From CAZLFQ01 sp964625465 (GTDB lineage Bacteria > Pseudomonadota > Alphaproteobacteria > Rickettsiales > Midichloriaceae): 12,076 bases of DNA. Location: contig CAZVFD010000038.1 of the NCBI GenBank assembly GCA_964625465.1, positions 1-12,076 on the forward strand, in the 5' to 3' direction. The notes under the pieces were generated by a model, which was not told the DNA's origin, made no database searches, and worked only from the letters and a program-made list of their open reading frames with translations. Positions 6,940 through 12,076 of this stretch are shown here, piece after piece. Position 1 is the stretch's first letter. Every line of letters begins with the position of its first letter. The translations under genes were made by a program, and so were the position numbers.

Positions 6940-8259
6940 CTATTTGGCCAGCGCAGGAGCATTGCCTTTCCCGCCAAACAATCGAGCAAAGAACCCTTCT
7001 TGAACAGCTGGCGGTATTACTACTTGCGCAGCTGGCGCTGGTGGAACTTCTGGCGCCACTTCAGTCGCAGGGGTCACAGATTGCTCAACAACCTCTGGTA
7101 CTGCAGCGACAACTGGAGCTGGTTTATTTTCAATTAATATTGCTCCAAATTTCGCAACAGCTTCTCTAACCTTTGCTAACTCTTTTGTACACAAGCTGTT
7201 AATTGTCTCTGGTTTAGTGATCTTTGCTTTGCGATCAATTTCTGTAACCTCTTCTGCAAACTTTTTAAGACCAGAAGCCATTTGAGCCCTAACTTGGGTG
7301 AAATTCGCCTTTGTGAAATGCCCAGGATCGTTCCTGCTATTTTCAACTCTATTTTGCAACTCCTTCAAAACATCTGTTAATTCATTAAAGCCAAGTGCAT
7401 CAGGCCTTGATTCAGTTACTTCCACAACTTTATCTTTTCTTCTTTCAGCATGCTTCTCTTTTAATGCCTTTGCTTTATCAGAGATAGCTAGGATCATTGG
7501 ATCACTAAGCTGTTCTCTAGGCTCCTCTGTCTCTTCTACTATCTTAATTTCTGGCAATGTCTTAATACGATCTTTTAACTTACCTATAGCCTCTTGTAAC
7601 AACAATTCTACAGGTTTATCTTCCTTAACAAGCGCAGGGATCATTTTATTTTTTTCTAGTGTTGTCACCACAGAAAGAATCGAATCCTCTTTTAATTTTT
7701 GCTTTTGCGCTTTCAGCCTTTCTTTGTATGCTCCCACCATACGGTCTAGAATCTGAGACTGAGAAAGTAGCTCGGTAGGCAACATAATCTCTAATTCTTT
7801 ATCTACTATTTTTATCTCTGTTTTATCGCCATGAGCTAATATATCTTCAACTTGCTCTCTTGCCATAACGAGGCTTAAAGCACTTCTTGCAAGTTCTAAT
7901 TTCTTTTCTTTTGCTGCCTGCGCCTTTATTGCTTCTTTATCTCTTGCCAACTGTTTTGTAGGTGCTGGCGGTGGAGGTGGCGGCAATATAGCCAAAGGCG
8001 CTTGTACTTTTGCAACTGTAAATGACTCTGGTAAGAAACTTCTTACTAAAAATGATTTCACACTATTCAAAACCCAACCAACTGTAGACTTGACGACCCT
8101 GTGTTCATCTAAGTAATTACTGATAACCCCCTGAAGAGTAGAAACTTTTTCTGGATTGCTTCTTTGCAATCTTACTAATTGCCCTACCAAAGCTTTAAAT
8201 ACTGGATCAGTATTATACAGAGCAACTATCTCTTGCTTATCTGTGTCTTTCGCTAACAT
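6940..8259 (-). CDS. Unrecognised protein, 439 residues, proline-rich and charged-helical
   Basis: I do not recognise a family. From the ATG at 8259 (GAGGG five bases upstream; a TTG at 8283 would add eight residues without such a site) the layout is as follows. Residues 1-80 form a helical hydrophobic-amphipathic region. A run of six prolines spans 93-98. Residues 101-375 are highly charged helix with coiled-coil-like stretches at about 103-135, 175-192 and 260-285. Residues 379-420 are rich in proline, alanine and valine, and the end carries the hydrophobic F-F-A-R-L-F-G-G (423-430). There is no signal peptide or clear membrane helix. It lies upstream of the VirB2-like gene on the same strand with 147 bases between, and no strong terminator is seen there. 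It could be a secreted or surface-associated protein of an intracellular bacterium, but this is inference only. Confidence 0.82.
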   Translation of the reverse strand: MLAKDTDKQEIVALYNTDPVFKALVGQLVRLQRSNPEKVSTLQGVISNYLDEHRVVKSTVGWVLNSVKSFLVRSFLPESFTVAKVQAPLAILPPPPPPAPTKQLARDKEAIKAQAAKEKKLELARSALSLVMAREQVEDILAHGDKTEIKIVDKELEIMLPTELLSQSQILDRMVGAYKERLKAQKQKLKEDSILSVVTTLEKNKMIPALVKEDKPVELLLQEAIGKLKDRIKTLPEIKIVEETEEPREQLSDPMILAISDKAKALKEKHAERRKDKVVEVTESRPDALGFNELTDVLKELQNRVENSRNDPGHFTKANFTQVRAQMASGLKKFAEEVTEIDRKAKITKPETINSLCTKELAKVREAVAKFGAILIENKPAPVVAAVPEVVEQSVTPATEVAPEVPPAPAAQVVIPPAVQEGFFARLFGGKGNAPALAK

Positions 8260-8274
8260 TTTACCCTCGTAAAA

Positions 8275-8280
8275 ATTATA
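8275..8280 (-). promoter_or_regulatory. Possible -10 box of the 439-residue protein gene
   Basis: On the minus strand a perfect TATAAT ends 15 bases before the ATG at 8259. Transcription would begin right at the ribosome site, giving a very short leader. No good -35 is found 16-18 bases upstream, so this is weak. Confidence 0.35.
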
Positions 8281-8437
8281 CAAGTATCAACCATGCAAAA
8301 TGCGTGCAAAAAATCAAAATATCTAAAAAAATTAATCTTTAAACAATAAACACCTATAATAATCCAGTTATTTATCATAGCGTCTCCATCAGGTAACTAC
8401 GCATCCTCCGCTTGAGTTGAAGCCACAAAGAGTTGCC

Positions 8438-8460
8438 ATCCTAGTGCTCGACACTAGGAT
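8438..8460 (+). repeat. Palindromic hairpin repeat, 9-bp arms, loop CTCGA
   Basis: ATCCTAGTG and CACTAGGAT pair perfectly. The flanks GCC and CTGC match the flanks of the copy at 6266. It lies in the gap between the 439-residue protein gene and ispA, 15 bases from the next copy. The remainder of this gap (8260-8437 and 8499-8547) shows nothing else I can identify. Confidence 0.8.
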
Positions 8461-8475
8461 CTGCTTTTAAGCTGG

Positions 8476-8498
8476 ATCATCGGGTCAAGCTCGATGAT
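8476..8498 (-). repeat. Palindromic hairpin repeat, 9-bp arms, loop CTTGA
   Basis: On the minus strand the left arm ATCATCGAG pairs with CCCGATGAT, with one G-U wobble, around CTTGA. The flanks are GTC and CCAGC. This copy is closest to the CTTGA-loop palindromes I recall from alphaproteobacterial genomes. Confidence 0.8.
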
Positions 8499-8547
8499 GA
8501 CATAAACATTAGTTAGCAAAGGATTCAGCAAGCGCTACTTCTAAAAA

Positions 8548-9507
8548 CTACTTTTGTCTTGAAATAACATATTGCGCCAGAACTTTCAGCGTCTGCGCTT
8601 GTTCACGGAAAGGAGCAAGATGCTCCACCGCTTGTTCTGCTAACATTTTTGCGTGCGCGCGCGCCTGCTCAATACCCATTACCGAAACAAAAGTCTGCTT
8701 TCCTGCTGCTTGGTCTTTTTTAACAGTCTTACCTGTTGACTCACGAGTTCCTTCTGCATCAAGAAGATCATCTGTAATTTGGAATGCTAGACCTAAATTA
8801 TTTGCATACGCTTTAAGTGAGTTGCGCAAATTTCTTGGTGCTTTACCCAAGATCGCCCCTACCTCACATGAAGTTGCAAACAGCGCCCCTGTCTTCATTC
8901 TTTGTAGCCTTACTATCTCGCTAAAATCCAAATTCTGATTCTCAGTCAGTATGTCAATAGTCTGCCCACCAACCATGCCAGCATAGCCTGCGGCTTTTGC
9001 AACGGCTTCAATTAGCTCAATTCGTACCAATGCATCCCGATGCGTACCCTCATCTGCCAAAGTTTGGAAAGCATAAGTTAACAGCGCATCACCCGCAAGT
9101 ATAGCTGTCGCTTCACCATATTTCTTGTGGCAGCTCGGTTGACCACGTCTAAAATCATCGTTGTCCATTGATGGCAAATCATCGTGTATCAGAGAGTACA
9201 CGTGTATAAATTCTATTGCAGCCGCAGTTTGTAGAGACGACTCCAAACTTACACCGAACAATTGCGAGGACATAACCGTTAAAAATGGCCTCAGCTTTTT
9301 GCCATGAGAGAGCGCTGAATAACGCATCGCTTCCATCAGCCGTTGTTCACGCGTACCTTCTGGAATCGGCAAAAAATCATCCATCTTTTGATAGAGCATC
9401 TCTCCAACTTCTTGTAACTGCTTCTCTAATGCAACAAAAGGCACTGGACTCTCTTGAATATAATTACTTAATGGAATGTACACCATATAGATGGTACGTA
9501 CAAACAT
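8548..9507 (-). CDS. ispA: Polyprenyl diphosphate synthase, farnesyl diphosphate synthase type
   Basis: The enzyme condenses isopentenyl diphosphate with allylic diphosphates to make C15 farnesyl diphosphate, precursor of undecaprenyl phosphate and quinone tails. The 319-residue product has the basic H-G-K-K-L-R-P at 68-74, the first aspartate-rich motif D109-D110-L-P-S-M-D115 followed by R-R-G, and the second at D246-D247-x-x-D250. An aromatic residue (Y104) five positions before the first motif, in Y-S-L-I-H-D-D, matches E. coli IspA and supports a C15 product. The N-terminal 20 or so residues extend beyond E. coli IspA; the ATG at 9507 has GAGGCGG about ten bases upstream, and a later ATG at 9486 has no such site. 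It diverges from the GNAT gene. No other isoprenoid gene is in the window. Confidence 0.93.
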   Translation of the reverse strand: MFVRTIYMVYIPLSNYIQESPVPFVALEKQLQEVGEMLYQKMDDFLPIPEGTREQRLMEAMRYSALSHGKKLRPFLTVMSSQLFGVSLESSLQTAAAIEFIHVYSLIHDDLPSMDNDDFRRGQPSCHKKYGEATAILAGDALLTYAFQTLADEGTHRDALVRIELIEAVAKAAGYAGMVGGQTIDILTENQNLDFSEIVRLQRMKTGALFATSCEVGAILGKAPRNLRNSLKAYANNLGLAFQITDDLLDAEGTRESTGKTVKKDQAAGKQTFVSVMGIEQARAHAKMLAEQAVEHLAPFREQAQTLKVLAQYVISRQK

Positions 9508-9514
9508 ATTTTTA

Positions 9515-9543
9515 TTGCCGCCTCATATGACTTGCAATATAAT
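9515..9543 (+). promoter_or_regulatory. Sigma-70-type promoter of the GNAT gene
   Basis: TTGCCG (9515-9520), a 17-base spacer and a perfect TATAAT (9538-9543) lie 26 bases before the ATG at 9570. The predicted leader is about 20 bases and holds the GGGGG ribosome site. The -35 begins only eight bases from the start of the divergent ispA gene, so this promoter overlaps the ispA leader. Confidence 0.75.
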
Positions 9544-9569
9544 AACTCGGTCATAAATTTGGGGGCCAA

Positions 9570-10004
9570 ATGGATATAAATATTAAGAATGTAAACACTT
9601 CAGCAGAAATAAATGAGTGCTTGGCTATAAGAAAAAAAGTGTTTGTAGAAGGTATGAATGTTCCAGAAGAACGAGATGTTGATGGACTAGATGATATATC
9701 CGATCATTTTCTGGTAAAACTTGGCACCGCACCAGTTGGTACGGCAAGAATTAGATACGTGGATGGTAAAGCGAAAATAGAACGCGTGGCAATTCTGCCA
9801 GATTATCAAAGCAAAGGGTATGGAAAAGTTTTAATCCTACACATGATAAATTTTATAAAGCATGAGAAGAAGATGACTAAAATTATCTTGGCTGCACAAA
9901 TGGAAGCAATTAATTTCTATACAAGACTAGGTTTCGAAGCTGAGGGAGAGGCATTTGAAGATGCTGGGATTATGCACAAGTATATGAATTTGACAGTTGC
10001 TTAA
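9570..10004 (+). CDS. GNAT-family N-acetyltransferase
   Basis: GNAT enzymes transfer an acetyl group from acetyl-CoA to an amine. The 144-residue product is a single domain of normal length. The acetyl-CoA pyrophosphate-binding motif is Q80-S-K-G83-Y-G85, preceded by the strand I-E-R-V-A-I-L-P (70-77). The end has N-F-Y-T-R-L-G-F (115-122), the usual motif B/C segment, then E-D-A-G-I-x-H-K-Y-M, which resembles the ElaA/YjcF-type branch. The N-terminal R-K-x-V-F-V-E-G and P-E-E-x-D-x-D patterns also fit that branch. The start has GGGGG seven bases or so upstream and its own promoter. It converges on the rplM-rpsI operon. The substrate is unknown, and nothing nearby suggests a toxin-antitoxin pair. 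Confidence 0.92.
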   Translation: MDINIKNVNTSAEINECLAIRKKVFVEGMNVPEERDVDGLDDISDHFLVKLGTAPVGTARIRYVDGKAKIERVAILPDYQSKGYGKVLILHMINFIKHEKKMTKIILAAQMEAINFYTRLGFEAEGEAFEDAGIMHKYMNLTVA

Positions 10005-10016
10005 ATTTCACCACAA

Positions 10017-10044
10017 AAAAACCCCAGCATAAGCCGAGGTTTTT
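10017..10044 (-). terminator. Intrinsic terminator of the rplM-rpsI operon
   Basis: Twelve-base arms (10017-10028 and 10033-10044) flank ATAA. Two positions are mismatched on the plus strand but are G-U wobbles on the minus strand, where the stem ends in a U-run. The element is therefore built for the leftward rpsI transcript, ending 25 bases after the rpsI stop. It may also weakly stop the GNAT transcript coming from the other side. Confidence 0.85.
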
Positions 10045-10069
10045 AAGACAAACTAGGAGGTTGTTCCGA

Positions 10070-10504
10070 TTATCTCTTAGAGAACTGGAATCTACGGCGC
10101 GCTTTCTTGAAGCCGTATTTCTTACGCTCTACTTTTCTTCCGTCACGTGTTAAGAAACCACCTTGACGTAATACTCCATGTAACTCAGGATTTTCAATAT
10201 CCAAAGCTCTACTAATTCCATGTCTAATTGCTCCAGCTTGACCAGAAGTACCACTTCCTTCAACTGTACACCACACATCGTATATGCCTACTGAATTAGT
10301 AGCAACGAATGGCTGGTTCACAATCATTCTTAGCACTGGACGCACTAAATATTTTTCAATTTCTTTACCATTGATAAAGATTCTTCCTTTTCCTTTCGCC
10401 AGCCAAACTCTCGCTGCAGCAGATTTTCTTCTGCCTGTAGCATATTTGCGCGCCTTAACAGGCATAACTTTTGAAATTTCTGTTAAAACTTGTTGTTTAG
10501 CCAT
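10070..10504 (-). CDS. rpsI: 30S ribosomal protein S9
   Basis: S9 sits in the head of the small subunit, and its C-terminal tail contacts P-site tRNA. The 144-residue product has the family signature: A-T-G-R-R-K-S-A-A-A-R-V near the start, the F-I-N-G-K middle, G-A-I-R-H-G-I-S-R-A-L, and the end K-K-A-R-R-R-F-Q-F-S-K-R. The usual tail reads R-R-R-P-Q-F-S-K-R; here phenylalanine replaces proline before Q, a small oddity. The start overlaps the rplM stop by 8 bases, and AGAGG plus AAGAAA lie upstream. This rplM-rpsI pair is the standard bacterial order. Confidence 0.97.
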   Translation of the reverse strand: MAKQQVLTEISKVMPVKARKYATGRRKSAAARVWLAKGKGRIFINGKEIEKYLVRPVLRMIVNQPFVATNSVGIYDVWCTVEGSGTSGQAGAIRHGISRALDIENPELHGVLRQGGFLTRDGRKVERKKYGFKKARRRFQFSKR

Positions 10505-10988
10505 TTGTTTTCTTGCCTCTTGTATTCTTGATATTTATTTTTGCGATATCGAATTTCGCTGGTTTTTGCGCTTCATGCGGATGCTCAGCAGCACCATACA
10601 CATGCAAGCACTTCATTTGTTTGCGAGCCAAAGGACTATCTTTTGGCATCATTCTTTCAACGGCTTTAATAAGAACTCTCTCTGGGTGCTTACTAGAAAG
10701 CCTTTCACCAATTGTTCTTTCTTTAATTCCACCTGGATGGCCTGTATGCCAGAAGAACACTCTGTCTTCCTTCTTATTTCCAGTTACCTGAACTTTTGCG
10801 GCATTGATAATGACAACATGATCACCTGTGTCTAAGCTTGGAGAATAGCGAGCTTTATGCTTACCTCTCAATCGCTTAGCGACTTCAGCTGCTAACCTAC
10901 CAAGAACAATATTCTCAGCATCAATCACAAGCCAATTCTTTGTGACTTCTCCACGTTTTGCGGTGTATGTACCTGCGGTATACGACAT
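10497..10988 (-). CDS. rplM: 50S ribosomal protein L13
   Basis: L13 is an early-assembling protein of the large subunit. I place the start at the ATG at 10988 (163 residues), giving the family N-terminus A-x-x-x-E-V-T-K-N-W-L-V-I-D-A followed by I-V-L-G-R-L-A. The frame is open further to a TTG at 11051, but that codon is part of the promoter -35 box, which rules it out. Other signatures are L-R-G-K-H-K, the G-D-H-V-V-I-I-N-A segment, H-T-G-H-P-G-G-I-K, and H-P-E-R-V followed by the M-M-P-K segment. The ribosome site is weak. It is followed by rpsI with an 8-base overlap. Confidence 0.96.
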   Translation of the reverse strand: MSYTAGTYTAKRGEVTKNWLVIDAENIVLGRLAAEVAKRLRGKHKARYSPSLDTGDHVVIINAAKVQVTGNKKEDRVFFWHTGHPGGIKERTIGERLSSKHPERVLIKAVERMMPKDSPLARKQMKCLHVYGAAEHPHEAQKPAKFDIAKINIKNTRGKKTNG

Positions 10989-11022
10989 ATATTCAATCAA
11001 ATTTATTTCTTTAAGGTGACTG

Positions 11023-11051
11023 ATTATGTATTGTGAATGCCAATTTGTCAA
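11023..11051 (-). promoter_or_regulatory. Sigma-70 promoter of rplM-rpsI
   Basis: On the minus strand a consensus TTGACA (11051-11046), a 17-base spacer and CATAAT (11028-11023) sit upstream of rplM, giving a leader of about 28 bases. Strong for a ribosomal operon. No L13 autoregulatory structure was recognised in so short a leader. Confidence 0.85.
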
Positions 11052-11073
11052 TAAGGTATTTAAATTCTACCAT
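11045..11073 (+). promoter_or_regulatory. Probable promoter of nuoI
   Basis: TTGTCA (11045-11050), a 17-base spacer and TACCAT (11068-11073) face nuoI, with a leader of about 44 bases. The -35 overlaps base for base with the rplM -35 on the other strand. The -10 matches consensus at four of six positions. Confidence 0.55.
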
Positions 11074-11123
11074 TACTATTTACTAAATGGCTTTTTAGGG
11101 GTATTAATTCCTATATAGTATAG

Positions 11124-11636
11124 ATGATTTACAAGCAAATGTATCTACGTAAAAAAGTTATTTTCTGGCTGAAGGCCTTCTCATTATTTGAACTAGCTAT
11201 GGGGTTTTACCTTACTTTTAAATATATGTTAAAAAGGAAGGTAACATTAAACTACCCCTATGAAAAAGGGATGCTAAGCCCAAGATTTAGGGGTGAACAC
11301 GCGCTGCGCCGCTATTCTAATGGCGAAGAACGTTGTATAGCCTGCAAGCTTTGCGAGGCCATATGCCCTGCACAAGCTATCACTATCGAAGCTGAAGAAA
11401 GAGAGGATGGGAGCAGACGCACCACACGCTATGATATAGACATGACAAAATGTATATATTGCGGCCTCTGCCAAGAAGCTTGCCCCGTTGACGCTATAGT
11501 CGAGACCTCAAACTTCGAATACGCCACCGAAACACATGAAGAGCTGCTTTATAATAAAGCGAAGCTTTTGGAAAATGGCGAGCGGTATGAACGCATGATT
11601 GCCAACAACATCCAAAAAGACGCAGAGTATAGGTAG
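11124..11636 (+). CDS. nuoI: NADH-quinone oxidoreductase subunit I
   Basis: NuoI is the peripheral-arm subunit of respiratory complex I that carries iron-sulfur clusters N6a and N6b, passing electrons toward quinone at the inner membrane. The product shows two 4Fe-4S motifs: C71, C74, C77 with C81-P, and C110, C113, C116 with C120-P. The P-R-F-R-G-E-H-A-L-R-R-Y segment before them and the end in D-x-E-Y-R are typical. At 170 residues it is about ten longer than the relatives I know. The extra residues are N-terminal, and neither the ATG at 11124 nor the one at 11139 has a clear ribosome site, so the start is uncertain. No other nuo gene is adjacent, as in genomes where the nuo operon is broken up. 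It diverges from rplM. Confidence 0.93.
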   Translation: MIYKQMYLRKKVIFWLKAFSLFELAMGFYLTFKYMLKRKVTLNYPYEKGMLSPRFRGEHALRRYSNGEERCIACKLCEAICPAQAITIEAEEREDGSRRTTRYDIDMTKCIYCGLCQEACPVDAIVETSNFEYATETHEELLYNKAKLLENGERYERMIANNIQKDAEYR

Positions 11637-11671
11637 AATTGATTTTATCCTTAGAAACATAGATAAATGAT

Positions 11672-11696
11672 CCTACTCTGGACTGGGGGGAGTAGG
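11672..11696. other. Hairpin between nuoI and truncated mscL
   Basis: Seven-base arms CCTACTC (11672-11678) and GAGTAGG (11690-11696) flank an 11-base G-rich loop containing a run of G. On the plus strand a T-run starts only after an intervening A-run, so it is not a textbook terminator, but it lies between the convergent 3' ends of nuoI and mscL where one is expected. Confidence 0.4.
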
Positions 11697-11711
11697 TCAA
11701 AAATTTTTAAG

Positions 11712-11942
11712 TTATAACTTCCCTGCTTTTTTAGCTTCTGCCAGTGTAGGATAAGCAGTTTGCCCAAGGGAAATATAGAGATTAGAAAAATCCACTCGAC
11801 CAAGTAAGAGTCCAATTGGCGGCATCATGATGTCGCTAACAAAGGAAGTGACAATTTTGCCAAAAGCACCGCCGATAATTACGCCCACTGCGAGATCAAA
11901 AACGTTTCCCCTTAGTGCAAATTCTTTGAATTCTTTTAACAT
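11712..11942 (-). pseudogene. mscL: Truncated large-conductance mechanosensitive channel (MscL), first half only
   Basis: MscL is an inner-membrane pentamer that opens under osmotic shock. The ATG at 11942 has an excellent AAAGGAG site and gives the classic N-terminus F-x-E-F-A-L-R-G-N-V-F-D-L-A-V-G-V-I-I-G, the pore-lining first helix, then I-M-M-P-P-I-G-L-L and the start of the periplasmic loop. The frame stops after T-L-A-E-A-K-K-A-G-K-L, giving 76 residues against about 130-145 for the family. The second membrane helix and cytoplasmic helix are absent, and neither of the other two minus-strand frames up to the end of nuoI restores them. A deletion next to nuoI, rather than a simple frameshift, is the likely cause. 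A functional channel is improbable. Confidence 0.8.
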
Positions 11943-12076
11943 CTTTTCTCCTTTAAAATTTTGCAACGAGGGATGTGGTGAATGCCGTGTTGAGATATTT
12001 GGTCGTGGTTGATGTTGTGGGAATATAATTTACGTATTTAAATAAGTAGGCCATTTTGAGAGAAAAAACCTGGCTT

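Noticed and set aside
7298..7756. Plus-strand open frame of 152 codons inside the 439-residue protein gene
   Set aside because: Serine/leucine/phenylalanine-rich shadow of a charged helical protein on the other strand, with no ribosome site and no motif. The minus-strand frame is much longer and has GAGGG before its ATG.
6209..8498. CRISPR-like array made of the hairpin repeats
   Set aside because: Copies differ in arm sequence and orientation and are not regularly spaced over more than two units, and no cas genes are present.
10055..10060. AGGAGG on the plus strand between the GNAT and rpsI genes
   Set aside because: No start codon at a workable distance opens a believable gene. It lies in the 3' untranslated part of the opposite-strand rpsI transcript.
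12024..12029. TATAAT on the plus strand near the right edge
   Set aside because: No -35 at normal spacing (TTGGTC is 19 bases away), and no downstream gene is visible in the window to support it.
11953..12076. Minus-strand frame open from the right edge and ending at 11953, with an internal ATG at 12054
   Set aside because: About 40 codons with no ribosome site before the ATG, a threonine-rich composition and no recognisable motif. It could be the tail of a gene outside the window, but chance is as likely.

Overview
The window is A+T-rich and gene-dense, and it looks like an alphaproteobacterium, most probably a Rickettsiales member or similar intracellular lineage. This rests on several things: a NuoI and an L13 that read like Rickettsiales versions, an ankyrin-repeat protein, a lone VirB2-type secretion pilin away from any other secretion gene, small palindromic repeats with a CTTGA-like loop of a kind I associate with alphaproteobacteria, and housekeeping genes scattered in unusual combinations. 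I cannot name a genus from the sequence alone.

Left part (1-4900). The 3' end of an ankyrin-repeat gene runs rightward off the left edge. It converges on a leftward five-gene run read in the order xthA, a family-4-type glycosyltransferase, ftsZ, nadD, rsfS. The links are tight: 4-bp overlap, 79-bp gap, 5-bp gap, 20-bp overlap. The run joins DNA repair, envelope glycosylation, division, NAD synthesis and ribosome silencing. A perfect palindrome lies just upstream of ftsZ in the only real gap.

Centre (4900-8550). Divergent from xthA is a small STAS-domain protein, followed by an unrecognised helical protein of 295 residues. A bidirectional terminator separates these from a leftward VirB2-like pilin gene, itself downstream of a leftward unrecognised 439-residue protein with a six-proline run and a proline-rich C-terminal part. 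The two unrecognised proteins may share a short N-terminal motif. The intergenic stretches here carry several hairpin repeats of one family. This is the least ordinary part of the window.

Right part (8550-12076). A farnesyl-diphosphate-synthase-type gene (leftward) is divergent from a GNAT acetyltransferase gene with a good sigma-70-type promoter. The rplM-rpsI ribosomal operon (leftward) ends in a terminator facing the GNAT gene. rplM and nuoI are divergent, and their predicted promoters share an overlapping -35 region. At the right edge is an mscL gene that keeps a strong ribosome binding site but loses everything after the first membrane helix and periplasmic loop, so it is probably a decayed gene.

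No tRNA, rRNA, CRISPR array, transposase or phage gene was seen. There is no complete novel defence or mobile system that I can defend. The most interesting leads are the VirB2 gene with its two unknown neighbours, the palindrome family, the interlocked promoters and the truncated mscL.
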